Assembly (NCBI GenBank): GCA_902610755.1
Contig: CACLWW010000008.1
Location: forward strand, 1-50,600
Direction: 5' to 3'
DNA: 50,600 bases
Source of the DNA: an uncultured Pelagibacteraceae bacterium
Lineage (GTDB): Bacteria > Pseudomonadota > Alphaproteobacteria > Pelagibacterales > Pelagibacteraceae
In this document: in pieces, positions 8,358 to 16,517 of the stretch
How the letters are laid out: each line of letters starts with the position of its first letter
How positions within the stretch are numbered: the first letter of the stretch is position 1
Program-made: the position numbers and the translations under genes
The notes under the pieces: generated by a model
Databases searched by the model: none
The model's input: the letters and a program-made list of their open reading frames with translations, nothing else
What the model was told of the DNA's origin: nothing

Positions 8358-9730
8358 TGAATATAATAATTTGTGGAGCAGGTAGAGTAGGATATACGAT
8401 CGCTAAACTTCTCAGTGAACAGGACCATTCTATTACAGTTATAGATCAATCTAGTGAAGATATTCAAAAGATTAATGATGATCTGGATGTTAAATCTATA
8501 GTGGGCAAAGCCACATATCCATCGGTACTTGAAAAAGCCAACGCAGAGGATGCTGATATGATAATTGCAGTTACAAGAAACGATGAAATTAATATGCTAA
8601 TTTGCCAAATTGCTTTTTCAATCTTTAAAATAGGAAAAAAAATTGCAAGAATTAGATCACAAGATTATTTAAATCCGAAATTTTCTTTGGTTTACAACAA
8701 AGAAAATTTGCCTATTGATGTTATAATCTCTCCAGAAGTCGAAATTGCTAAGTCAATACAAAGAAAATTAGAAGCACCAGGAGCTATTGACAATGTACCT
8801 TTCGCAGATAATAAAATACGTTTACTTGAAATTGATGTAAATGAAAAATGCCCCTTAATCAATATTGAGCTGAACAAAATTACTAAAAAGTTTCCAAAAC
8901 TTGAAGCAAATATTTTGGGAGTTGTCAGAGAAGAAAAATTTATCATTTTAAAAAAAAACGACGTTTTAAAACTTTATGACAAAGCTTATGTAATAATAAA
9001 TTCATCTCAAATGCAATTAACATTAGATGCCTTTGGTCATAATGAAAAAATTTCTAATAAGTTTTTGATTATTGGTGGTGGAAATATAGGTTTCAATTTA
9101 GCAAAAAATCTTGAAAATACTCTTGAGTCCGCAAGAATAAAGATAATTGAAAAAAATAAAGACAGAGCTGAGTATATTGCCAATGAACTCAATAACTCAC
9201 TAGTTATTAATGGTAATGGACTTGAAGAAGACGTTCTCAAAGAAGCAAATATAGACGACTCAGAAACAGTTTTAGCTTTGACAAATGATGATGAGGACAA
9301 TTTAATGGTTAGTGTTTTGGTCGAAAAATTTTCAAAAGACAAAAGAACAATGGCTTTAATTAATAAACCAAATTATTCAATACTTCAGTCTTCGTTAAAA
9401 ATAGATGACTTAATTGACCCACGAATGAATACAGTTTCAAGTATACTTAAACATGTCCATAAGGGTACAATTGAAACTGCCTACAGTATTTCAAATGGTG
9501 ACTATGAGGTAATTGAGGCAGAGATAATTGATTCTTCAGAGCTTATTGATAAAGAACTTAAAAATTCTAATCTTCCTGAAAATATTAGAATCGGAGCGGT
9601 GTTAAGAAAGAATGATATAATTATTCCGACATCAAAATTCGTTTTTAAAAAAAAAGATATTGTTGTTTTCTTAGCAAAAAGAGATCAGTTACCGGTTGTA
9701 GAGAATTTATTTAGAATAAGTTCAATTTAG
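8357..9730 (+). CDS. trkA: Trk potassium uptake peripheral NAD-binding subunit TrkA
   Basis: A 457-aa cytoplasmic regulatory subunit of the Trk K+ transporter. It has two tandem RCK/TrkA_N Rossmann domains, the first starting MNIIICGAGRVGYTIAKLL and the second around residue 230 with FLIIGGGNIGFNLAKNL, each followed by a TrkA_C-like region (about 150-215 and 375-455). Both glycine-rich dinucleotide loops are intact. Each half gates TrkH in response to bound nucleotides in characterised systems. The length matches E. coli TrkA (458 aa). It begins within the ntrX stop (TAATG overlap) and trkH starts directly after its stop, so ntrYX-trkAH is one transcription unit, an order conserved in Alphaproteobacteria. 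Confidence 0.95.
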   Translation: MNIIICGAGRVGYTIAKLLSEQDHSITVIDQSSEDIQKINDDLDVKSIVGKATYPSVLEKANAEDADMIIAVTRNDEINMLICQIAFSIFKIGKKIARIRSQDYLNPKFSLVYNKENLPIDVIISPEVEIAKSIQRKLEAPGAIDNVPFADNKIRLLEIDVNEKCPLINIELNKITKKFPKLEANILGVVREEKFIILKKNDVLKLYDKAYVIINSSQMQLTLDAFGHNEKISNKFLIIGGGNIGFNLAKNLENTLESARIKIIEKNKDRAEYIANELNNSLVINGNGLEEDVLKEANIDDSETVLALTNDDEDNLMVSVLVEKFSKDKRTMALINKPNYSILQSSLKIDDLIDPRMNTVSSILKHVHKGTIETAYSISNGDYEVIEAEIIDSSELIDKELKNSNLPENIRIGAVLRKNDIIIPTSKFVFKKKDIVVFLAKRDQLPVVENLFRISSI

Positions 9731-11134
9731 ATGTTAAATTTTTCGCAATTTTATCTCGGAATTTTTTCTTTATTTATATCTTTCTTATCTTTTTTGAATA
9801 TTGTTTATTGTTATTACTTTGATCTATTTTTAGATATAGGGAGTTTCTTTTTCGTCTTTCTAATTACTCTTTTTTTTGGTTCTTTAGTTTTTTTTAAAAA
9901 AAAAAATTTAAAAAAAACCTCCATATTTGAGAAAATTTTAACAGTTGTAACTGGATATCTGATAATACCAATATTATTAGCAATACCTTATTTTTTAATT
10001 TTAAATAATTTGAGTTTATTTGATGCTTACTTTGAGTCTGTCTCGGGATTTACCTCTACTGGTTTTACAATATTTGAAAATATTAAACATTTAAATCAAA
10101 GCTTAATTTTGTGGAGATCATCTTCACAATGGATTGGTGGGTTATATTTTTTGATTTCATTAATTTTGTTAATAGATATTTTTGACAATAATTTAAAAAG
10201 ATCACTTACAAATTTTATTTCATTCAGTAGCAGCGAAACGTTAAAACAATCTTTAAAGATAAGTTTTATCTACTTTATTCTTACAACCCTAATATTCATT
10301 TTGTTGTCTATTTCAGGCATAAGGATTTTTGACTCTTTTAATTTATCTTTGACATTAATTTCATCCGGTGGTTTTTTACCAGATAACAATCTTAGTTTAA
10401 TTATTGATGGTAAATTCCAACAAATAATTCTCTCAATTTCAATGCTGTTATCTTTTTTTAGTCTTTTTTTGCTATATAACTTGGTTTTTTTTAAAAAGAA
10501 AAATATTAATTTTTTGTTTGAGGATGTTTATCTCCTATTTTACCTCTTATTTTTAGCTACGATATTTTTTATTTTTTTTAATACAACAAATGATTACTCA
10601 TTACTTTTCTTATCAATCTGCAGCTCTATTTCCAATATTGGATTTTCTTTAGAAGTGCCTCAAAATCTTACATTCATTTTTATAATTCTAATAATAATTG
10701 GTGGTTCTTTCTTTTCTACTAGCTCTGGGCTAAGATTTTCTAAACTTTTTTTGCTTTTTAGGTTTTCAATTAATGAACTTGTATCTCATGCAAAGCCCAA
10801 AAATGTTTATTCTAACAAACTACCATTTTTTAATATTAATTTGGAGATTGAGGATTTTAATAAATATTTTTTATCAGTTGTAATATTTGTAATTTCTTTA
10901 AGTATTTTATCATTGTTCCTCACAATTTCTGGAATAAGCAGCGAAGTATCTTTCAAATTGTCAATTCTAACCCTTATGAATACAGTCAATTCTACACTGA
11001 CAAATCTGGAAAATTTTAATTTTTATGAGTTGAGTGTTTTTTCTAAGTTTTCTTTAATTCTCTTTATGATGATCGGTAGAGTTGAATTATTATCAATTCT
11101 AATTATTATGAAAAAATTCTTTTTTAAAAGTTAA
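9731..11134 (+). CDS. trkH: Trk potassium uptake membrane subunit TrkH
   Basis: A 467-aa, strongly hydrophobic inner-membrane protein with about ten helices. The selectivity-loop-like motifs of the TrkH/KtrB superfamily are visible: ESVSGFTSTGFTIFENI near residue 105, LTLISSGGFLPDN near 215, SISNIGFSLEVPQ near 305 and MNTVNSTLTNLEN near 420. The third and fourth P-loops are divergent, as is common in this family. It moves K+ inward with TrkA as the gate. The ATG at 9731 immediately follows the trkA stop, with no gap. Its stop at 11132-11134 is followed 25 bp later by tRNA-Arg. Confidence 0.9.
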   Translation: MLNFSQFYLGIFSLFISFLSFLNIVYCYYFDLFLDIGSFFFVFLITLFFGSLVFFKKKNLKKTSIFEKILTVVTGYLIIPILLAIPYFLILNNLSLFDAYFESVSGFTSTGFTIFENIKHLNQSLILWRSSSQWIGGLYFLISLILLIDIFDNNLKRSLTNFISFSSSETLKQSLKISFIYFILTTLIFILLSISGIRIFDSFNLSLTLISSGGFLPDNNLSLIIDGKFQQIILSISMLLSFFSLFLLYNLVFFKKKNINFLFEDVYLLFYLLFLATIFFIFFNTTNDYSLLFLSICSSISNIGFSLEVPQNLTFIFIILIIIGGSFFSTSSGLRFSKLFLLFRFSINELVSHAKPKNVYSNKLPFFNINLEIEDFNKYFLSVVIFVISLSILSLFLTISGISSEVSFKLSILTLMNTVNSTLTNLENFNFYELSVFSKFSLILFMMIGRVELLSILIIMKKFFFKS

Positions 11135-11159
11135 TTAAGTAATATATAGTAACTTCTTT

Positions 11160-11236
11160 GCGCCCTTAGCTCAGCTGGATAGAGCAACGGTTTTCTAAAC
11201 CGTGGGTCGGAGGTTCGAATCCTTCAGGGCGCGCCA
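11160..11236 (+). tRNA. tRNA-Arg (anticodon UCU)
   Basis: A full cloverleaf can be folded by eye. The acceptor stem GCGCCCT pairs with AGGGCGC (11226-11232), the D arm is GCTCAGCTGGATAGAGC, the anticodon stem ACGGT/ACCGT encloses loop TTTCTAA with anticodon TCT, and the T arm has GGTTCGAATCC. The discriminator is G and the CCA end is encoded (11234-11236). It decodes AGA, the dominant arginine codon in AT-rich genomes. It lies between trkH and the amino-acid transporter operon. Confidence 0.97.
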
Positions 11237-11341
11237 GTATTCTACCTGTGGTTGATAATAGATTTTAATAAGCTTATTTATTAAGTCAATTTGCACACCA
11301 AAGACAGTTGATCAATTTTTATTAAAGTGCTTAAATTAAAC

Positions 11342-11363
11342 AATTCAAAAATAATTTTGAATT
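11342..11363 (+). promoter_or_regulatory. Hairpin in the leader of aapJ
   Basis: The 162-bp region between tRNA-Arg and aapJ holds a perfect inverted repeat AATTCAAAA-ATAA-TTTTGAATT (9-bp arms, 4-nt loop), ending 35 bp before the ATG. No T-run follows, so it is not a terminator. It could protect or control the 5' end of the highly expressed aapJ mRNA. A 12-bp palindrome AATAAGCTTATT at 11267-11278 lies further upstream. A possible promoter (TTGATC at 11308, 17 bp, TTAAAT at 11331) is only suggestive. No recognised riboswitch is evident. Confidence 0.4.
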
Positions 11364-11398
11364 AATTTGTTAACAAATAAATAACTAAGAGGAAAAAT

Positions 11399-12436
11399 AT
11401 GTTTAAACATTTAAAAAAATTGACTTCTTTATTTGCTATGATCGCTGTTCTGTTTGCATTTACAACAGAAGCAATGGCTAAAAAGTCAAAAACTCTAAAA
11501 AACACTCAAAAGAAGGGTTTTGTTAGATGTGGTGTTTCTCAAGGTCTTCCTGGATTTTCAAATGCTGATGCATCTGGAAATTGGACAGGTATCGACGTTG
11601 ACGTATGTAGAGCAGTAGCAGCTGCTGTACTAGGTGATGCTAACAAAGTTAAGTTCACTCCATTAAGTGCGAAAGAAAGATTTACTGCACTTACTTCAGG
11701 TGAAATTGATGTACTAGCAAGAAATACTACTTGGACACTTTCTAGAGACGCTGACATTGGTCTTACTTTCGTAGGTGTAAACTTTTACGATGGTCAAGGT
11801 TTCATGGTTAGAAAAAGCTCTGGAATTACGTCAGTAGATCAGTTTAAAAATGGTATCTCAGCTTGTACAAACATTGGTACAACAACTGAGCTAAATATGA
11901 GAGACTTCTTTAATTCAAGAGGAATCTCTTATGAGCCAGTAGCATTTGAAAAAGCAGACGAAGTCGTAGCTGCTTACGATGCAGGTAGATGTGATACTTA
12001 CACAACTGATAAATCAGGATTAGCTGCTCAAAGAACTAAAATGAAGAATCCAGATGAACACATTGTTCTTCCAGAAACTATTTCTAAAGAGCCTTTAGGA
12101 CCAGTTGTAAGACAAGGTGATGCTGTTTGGGAAGATATCGTAAGATGGTCATTAAATACTATGATCGAAGCAGAAGAATACGGTATTACTTCAGCTAACG
12201 CAGATTCAATGAAAACTTCTGATAACCCACAAATCAAAAGACTTGTAGGTGCAGAAGGTGAAATGGGTGCTGCTTTCGGTTTAGATAACGAGTGGAACTT
12301 AAGAATTATTAAGCAAGTTGGTAACTACGGTGAAAGCTACAAGAGAAATATAGCTGACACAGGTATTTTACCAGATAGAGGTCCAAATCAATTATGGACA
12401 AAAGGCGGAATTTTATACGTTCCACCAGCAAGATAA
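11399..12436 (+). CDS. aapJ: General L-amino acid ABC transporter, periplasmic binding protein
   Basis: A 345-aa secreted solute-binding protein (family 3). The N-terminal signal peptide covers about residues 1-27 (basic start, hydrophobic core, AMA end). The mature protein shows the family's FVRCGVSQGLPGFSNAD, GNWTGIDVDVCRAVAAAV (cluster 3 signature region) and TTWTLSRDADIGLTF. It captures a broad range of L-amino acids for AapQMP; the same genes are called yhdWXYZ in Pelagibacter genomes, where this protein is very abundant. A clear ribosome site AGAGGAAAA precedes the ATG. Codons are noticeably richer in G and C than in neighbouring genes, fitting high expression. A strong terminator directly follows, separating it from the permease genes. 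Confidence 0.95.
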   Translation: MFKHLKKLTSLFAMIAVLFAFTTEAMAKKSKTLKNTQKKGFVRCGVSQGLPGFSNADASGNWTGIDVDVCRAVAAAVLGDANKVKFTPLSAKERFTALTSGEIDVLARNTTWTLSRDADIGLTFVGVNFYDGQGFMVRKSSGITSVDQFKNGISACTNIGTTTELNMRDFFNSRGISYEPVAFEKADEVVAAYDAGRCDTYTTDKSGLAAQRTKMKNPDEHIVLPETISKEPLGPVVRQGDAVWEDIVRWSLNTMIEAEEYGITSANADSMKTSDNPQIKRLVGAEGEMGAAFGLDNEWNLRIIKQVGNYGESYKRNIADTGILPDRGPNQLWTKGGILYVPPAR

Positions 12437-12456
12437 TTAATCTTAACATACTTAAA

Positions 12457-12486
12457 AAGGGCTAGATTTATCTAGCCCTTTTTTTT
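12457..12486 (+). terminator. Intrinsic terminator / attenuator between aapJ and aapQ
   Basis: GGGCTAGA (12459-12466) and TCTAGCCC (12471-12478) form an 8-bp GC-containing stem with a TTTA loop, followed by eight T residues. It begins about 20 bp after the aapJ stop and ends 13 bp before aapQ. Partial read-through would give much more binding protein than permease. Confidence 0.9.
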
Positions 12487-12499
12487 ATTATACGCTCAA

Positions 12500-13651
12500 A
12501 TGAACAATAAAATTAAACGAATTCTTCCCCAACTTTTAACCATCCTATTCGTAGTCTTTGTTTTTGGTTTTTTTACAATAAATGCACAAGTTAACATGGA
12601 TAATAGAGGTATTGATTTTGGCTTTGGTTTTTTATCACAAGAGGCCTCATTCGATATGCAATTCACTTTACTTGATTATGATGGTCAAGACTCTTATCTT
12701 TGGGCTTATGTAGTAGCATTATTAAATACCCTTTTAGTATCTTTTTTGGGTATAATATTTTGTACTATTCTAGGCGTTGTAATTGGTGTTGCCAGACTAT
12801 CGCAAAATTTTTTAATTAAGAATTCAGCAGCTTGGTATGTAGAGTTCTTTAGAAATATACCCTTATTATTACAAATATTCTTTTGGTATTACGCTGCATT
12901 AAGAGCATTACCTCTTCCTGAAAATGCTCAGCCTTGGTTCGGGGTAACCTATATGACTATTAAAGGTTATTACATTCCCTCAATGATTTGGGAAAATTTA
13001 AATGTATTTATGTCATGTTTGATAGCTGCAATAGTTGCTATTATTTTTATAAGAATTTATGCAAGAAAAATTCAAGAAAAAGAAGGTAAACAATTACCAG
13101 TTTTATATATATCGTTAGCTTTAATTACTATTTTACCATTACTTTCATTTTTAGTAGGGGGAGTAACCCTTGATTTTGAAATGCCGGTTTTAAAACAATT
13201 GGCACAAACATCTTTCATTTTTGAGGGTGGAATTGCATTACCACCTGAGCTGATAGCTTTAGTTTTAGCACTTTCGCTTTACACATCAACTTTCGTGGCT
13301 GAATGTGTACGAGCTGGAATTCAAGGTATTAGCAAAGGTCAAAAAGAAGCTGCTGCTTCAGTTGGTCTAACACCTAATCAAATTTTAAAATTAGTTATTA
13401 TGCCACAAGCACTAAGAATTATTATTCCACCAACAACAAATCAATATTTAAATTTAACCAAAAATTCATCTTTAGCTGCTGCAATAGCATATCCAGATTT
13501 AGTTTTAGTTTTTGCAGGAACGGCTTTGATGCAAACAGGTAAAGCAATTGAGATTGTTGGTATTACGATGTTAACATATTTATCAATTAGTTTAGCAATT
13601 GCTGCACTAATGAATTGGTACAATAAACGAATAGAAATTAAGGAAAAATAA
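12500..13651 (+). CDS. aapQ: General L-amino acid ABC transporter permease AapQ
   Basis: A 383-aa inner-membrane permease of the His/Glu/Gln/Arg type. It has an N-terminal helix (about 10-28), a periplasmic stretch, then helices typical of the HEQRo subfamily. The EAA cytoplasmic loop is visible as RAGIQGISKGQKEAAASVGL with following ALRIIIPP (about residues 272-315), and the early VEFFRNIPLLLQIFFWYYA (about 113-132) is diagnostic. Together with AapM it forms the translocation channel and couples to the AapP ATPase. It starts 13 bp after the terminator behind aapJ and is followed by aapM after 2 bp. Confidence 0.94.
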   Translation: MNNKIKRILPQLLTILFVVFVFGFFTINAQVNMDNRGIDFGFGFLSQEASFDMQFTLLDYDGQDSYLWAYVVALLNTLLVSFLGIIFCTILGVVIGVARLSQNFLIKNSAAWYVEFFRNIPLLLQIFFWYYAALRALPLPENAQPWFGVTYMTIKGYYIPSMIWENLNVFMSCLIAAIVAIIFIRIYARKIQEKEGKQLPVLYISLALITILPLLSFLVGGVTLDFEMPVLKQLAQTSFIFEGGIALPPELIALVLALSLYTSTFVAECVRAGIQGISKGQKEAAASVGLTPNQILKLVIMPQALRIIIPPTTNQYLNLTKNSSLAAAIAYPDLVLVFAGTALMQTGKAIEIVGITMLTYLSISLAIAALMNWYNKRIEIKEK

Positions 13652-13653
13652 AA

Positions 13654-14922
13654 ATGAATTTAAGTTTAAATAGAATTAAAAGCCAAAACCAAATGACCAA
13701 TATTTACATTGGAAGTGCTTTATTAATCTTAAGTATCCTTGATGTGTTTTTAAATTCTTTTTTTAGAATTAATATTAGTGGTTCTTTGCCAGGAAATTTA
13801 AGTATTTTTTTCCCTCTAATTCTTGGTTTTTTAGGTTTGTCTTATTTAAGAACAGAATACAGTGGATATAAATTTTTAGACTCTCTTAATAAGAATATTA
13901 ATACAACTAACTTCAATGCATTTCTTACACTATTTATAACTTTTGCTATTATAAAAGCTTTTCCTCCAGCACTAAGTTGGATGGTATTAGATGCTAATAT
14001 TTCTGGCGACACGAAAGAAGCATGTACAGGCACAGGCGCTTGTTGGACCTACATAAAAGTTTGGTTCAAGAGATTTATGTATGGAATGTACCCTAATGAA
14101 CTTCATTGGAGGATAAATTCTGCATTTTTATTAGTTATAGGACTTGGTTTTGTTGGTTACTTTTTTAAAGAAAATTTAAAAAAATACTTAGCTTTATATT
14201 ATGTAGTGATCTATCCAATAATTGCTTTCCTAATAATCTATTATTTGATTTCAGGTGGATCATTTGGTTTAGTTTGGGTAGAAACTGGAGCTTGGGGTGG
14301 TTTATCTTTAACGTTTATTGTTTCATTTTTTTGTTTAATTTTCTGTTTTCCGCTTGGAATGATCTTGGCATTAGGAAGAAGATCTAATCTACCAGCAATA
14401 AGATACATTTCAGTTGGTTACATCGAATTTTGGAGAGGAGTTCCATTAATAACAGTATTATTTATGTCATCAGTAATGTTTCCAATGTTTTTACCTCAAG
14501 ATTTCTTCATGAATAAATTAGTTAGAGTAATTATAGCTATAACTTTGTTTGAAGCAGCATATTGTGCTGAGGTTATTAGAGGTGGTTTACAAGCTTTACC
14601 TAGAGGTCAATACGATGCAGCGAAATCTTTAGGAATGGGATATTGGAAAATGCATATTTTTGTAATATTACCACAAGCTTTGAAATTGGTAATTCCTGGA
14701 ATTGCAAATACATTTTTAGCATTGGTTAAAGATACGCCGTTAATATTTGTAGTTGGCTTAGCTGAGATTGCAGGAATGCTTGCTTTGGCTAAAACAAATC
14801 CAAAATGGCTTGGTTTTGCTATGGAAGGATATATTTTCGCAGCAATAATTTTCTGGATAATTTGCTATGCAATGAGCAAATATAGTTATAACCTTGAGGA
14901 AAAATATAAAACTGAAAGATAA
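13654..14922 (+). CDS. aapM: General L-amino acid ABC transporter permease AapM
   Basis: A 422-aa second permease of the general amino-acid transporter. It has several N-terminal membrane helices, a periplasmic loop containing two cysteines in [15 protein letters not shown] (about residue 125), and a C-terminal transport domain with [18 protein letters not shown] (about 258-275) and the EAA loop [20 protein letters not shown] followed by [11 protein letters not shown] (about 308-350). Length and layout match AapM/YhdY. The gene begins 2 bp after the aapQ stop and overlaps the aapP start by 1 nt, so expression is coupled. The paired cysteines could form a periplasmic disulfide, which is inference. 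Confidence 0.94.
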   Translation: MNLSLNRIKSQNQMTNIYIGSALLILSILDVFLNSFFRINISGSLPGNLSIFFPLILGFLGLSYLRTEYSGYKFLDSLNKNINTTNFNAFLTLFITFAIIKAFPPALSWMVLDANISGDTKEACTGTGACWTYIKVWFKRFMYGMYPNELHWRINSAFLLVIGLGFVGYFFKENLKKYLALYYVVIYPIIAFLIIYYLISGGSFGLVWVETGAWGGLSLTFIVSFFCLIFCFPLGMILALGRRSNLPAIRYISVGYIEFWRGVPLITVLFMSSVMFPMFLPQDFFMNKLVRVIIAITLFEAAYCAEVIRGGLQALPRGQYDAAKSLGMGYWKMHIFVILPQALKLVIPGIANTFLALVKDTPLIFVVGLAEIAGMLALAKTNPKWLGFAMEGYIFAAIIFWIICYAMSKYSYNLEEKYKTER

Positions 14923-15656
14923 TGTCTAGCTCTATAATAAATATTGAAAACGTTAATAAATGGTTTGGCGATTTCCAAGTTTTAAAAGATATCAACTTAG
15001 AGGTACAAGCAAAACAAAAGATTGTAGTCTGTGGTCCATCAGGATCTGGTAAATCAACTTTAATAAGATGTATTAATAGATTAGAAGAGCACCAAGAAGG
15101 TAAAATTATTGTTGATGGAACAGAACTTAGTGAAAATACAAAAAATATTGAGCAAATAAGAGCTGAAGTTGGTATGGTTTTTCAACAATTTAATTTATTT
15201 CCGCACTTATCTATTTTAGATAACTGTACTTTAGCACCTATTTGGGTAAAAAAGATGCCAAAAAAGCAAGCAGAAGAACTTGCAATGCAACAATTAGAAC
15301 AAGTTCAAATAGCTGACCAAGCACATAAGTTTCCAGGTCAATTATCTGGGGGTCAACAACAAAGATCAGCTATTGCTAGAGCTTTATGCATGCAGCCTAA
15401 GATAATGTTATTTGATGAACCAACCTCTGCGCTTGATCCTGAGATGATTAAAGAGGTTTTAGATGCAATGGTTAACCTTGCCAAAGGTGGTATGACGATG
15501 ATCGTTGTAACTCATGAAATGGGATTTGCAAAAGAAGTAGCTGATGAGGTTATTTTTATGGACGAAGGTATGATAGTTGAAAAAAATACTACTAAAGAAT
15601 TTTTTGCTAACCCAAAAAGTGACAGAACAAAACTTTTCTTAAGTCAAATATTATAA
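14922..15656 (+). CDS. aapP: General L-amino acid ABC transporter ATP-binding protein
   Basis: A 244-aa ATPase with all ABC motifs: Walker [10 protein letters not shown] (about residue 39), Q-loop [11 protein letters not shown] (about 88), signature LSGGQQQR (about 141), Walker [14 protein letters not shown] (about 160) and the switch His in VVTHEMGFA (about 195). The close match to GlnQ/AapP proteins and the N-terminal [15 protein letters not shown] fit a polar amino-acid importer. It powers AapQM-mediated uptake on the cytoplasmic side. It is the last gene of aapJQMP; a palindrome follows the stop by a few bases. Confidence 0.96.
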   Translation: MSSSIINIENVNKWFGDFQVLKDINLEVQAKQKIVVCGPSGSGKSTLIRCINRLEEHQEGKIIVDGTELSENTKNIEQIRAEVGMVFQQFNLFPHLSILDNCTLAPIWVKKMPKKQAEELAMQQLEQVQIADQAHKFPGQLSGGQQQRSAIARALCMQPKIMLFDEPTSALDPEMIKEVLDAMVNLAKGGMTMIVVTHEMGFAKEVADEVIFMDEGMIVEKNTTKEFFANPKSDRTKLFLSQIL

Positions 15657-15658
15657 AA

Positions 15659-15679
15659 TTTGCATGTCAGACATGCGAA
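15659..15679. repeat. Perfect palindrome GCATGTC-A-GACATGC after aapP
   Basis: GCATGTC (15662-15668) and GACATGC (15670-15676) are exact reverse complements around one base, so it reads as an operator-like dyad. As RNA it would fold as a GCATG/CATGC stem with a TCAGA loop, extendable by TTT/GAA pairing, but no T-run follows. It could be the 3' end structure of the aap transcript or a binding site, for instance for the adjacent XRE regulator. The rest of the 169-bp gap to that gene has an imperfect hairpin AAAAGC/GCTTTT (15706-15725) and an A8T8 tract (15754-15769). Confidence 0.5.
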
Positions 15680-15825
15680 AAATGTTGTATTTTCGTATAT
15701 TTCTTAAAAGCAATTTAGAGCTTTTCTAATATTGTCAAGCCTCAAAATCACTCAAAAAAAATTTTTTTTCTGCTTGCATAAACCCTTAGGATAGAGTTCA
15801 ATCTTGGTTTTTAAGAGGGGTCTTA

Positions 15826-16197
15826 ATGGAGGATAATTTTAATAAACACTTAGGTAATAAACTTAAGTTAAGAAGACTGGCACTAGGTCTTACACAAACA
15901 AAAGTAGCAAAAGCAATCAACGTAACATTCCAACAAATTCAAAAATATGAAAAAGGCACAAATGGAGTAAGTTCTATAAGATTACTTCAATTGTCGAACT
16001 ATTTAAAAGTTCCAATAAATTATTTTTTTGAAGATTTTTCAGAATACCTAATAAACGCTGATAAAATTAAAGAAGGTCACATGAACGTGAACTATAATTT
16101 TTTAGTTAAGGTATATTCTGAACTAACTAGCGATCAAAAAATAAAATTCAGCAAAAATTTACAATCACTTAACGTCGGAATTCAAAAGACTGGTTAA
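15826..16197 (+). CDS. XRE-family helix-turn-helix transcriptional regulator
   Basis: A 123-aa protein with an N-terminal Cro/C1-type HTH (about residues 10-66): KLKLRRLALGLTQTKVAKAI then VTFQQIQKYEKGTNGVSSIRL and NYLKVPINYFFED. The C-terminal ~50 residues are short and helical with no recognised ligand-binding domain. Such small XRE proteins are common, single-copy and conserved in Alphaproteobacteria, but their targets are mostly unknown. It starts after AGAGGGGTCTTA, a good ribosome site, as a monocistronic gene between aapP and the tRNA pair. Its upstream region has an A8T8 tract and the palindrome at 15662, so autoregulation or control of aap genes is possible but unproven. Confidence 0.88.
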   Translation: MEDNFNKHLGNKLKLRRLALGLTQTKVAKAINVTFQQIQKYEKGTNGVSSIRLLQLSNYLKVPINYFFEDFSEYLINADKIKEGHMNVNYNFLVKVYSELTSDQKIKFSKNLQSLNVGIQKTG

Positions 16198-16199
16198 TT

Positions 16200-16275
16200 T
16201 GGCTCCTCGGGCAGGACTCGAACCTGCGACCAATTGATTAACAGTCAACTGCTCTACCAACTGAGCTACCGAGGA
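16200..16275 (-). tRNA. tRNA-Asn (anticodon GUU)
   Basis: On the minus strand the acceptor TCCTCGG (16275-16269) pairs with CCGAGGA; the discriminator is G and CCA is encoded at 16202-16200. The D arm GCTCAGTTGGTAGAGC, anticodon loop CTGTTAA with GTT, and T arm GGTTCGAGTCC are all present. It decodes AAU/AAC. It begins 2 bp after the XRE gene stop and is transcribed against it, downstream of tRNA-Cys. Confidence 0.97.
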
Positions 16276-16326
16276 ATGTAAAAATCAAAACTTACTTTTT
16301 TTTTACTTGAAAACAACTCTTTTTTT

Positions 16327-16400
16327 TGGAGGTAACGCCCGGAATCGAACCGGGATACAAGGATTTGCAATCCTCTGCGTAACCATTCCGCCACGTTACC
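16327..16400 (-). tRNA. tRNA-Cys (anticodon GCA)
   Basis: On the minus strand the acceptor GGTAACG (16400-16394) pairs with CGTTACC; the discriminator is U, the usual cysteine identity base, and CCA is encoded at 16329-16327. The anticodon loop TTGCAAA carries GCA, and the T arm is GGTTCGATTCC. It lies 51 bp upstream of tRNA-Asn on the same strand, so the two are probably cotranscribed. Confidence 0.96.
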
Positions 16401-16517
16401 GATAAATCTGATTATAGAACAATTTATAAGATGTTTATATATGAAATATTCTATCAAATTCAATCAGAATTTGTTTATTGTTAAATACGTTTATTGAATT
16501 ATAAACTATAAACACCA

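Noticed and set aside
11237..11398. Glycine or other known riboswitch before aapJ
   Set aside because: I could not find the conserved core or tandem aptamer pattern; only simple AT hairpins are present.
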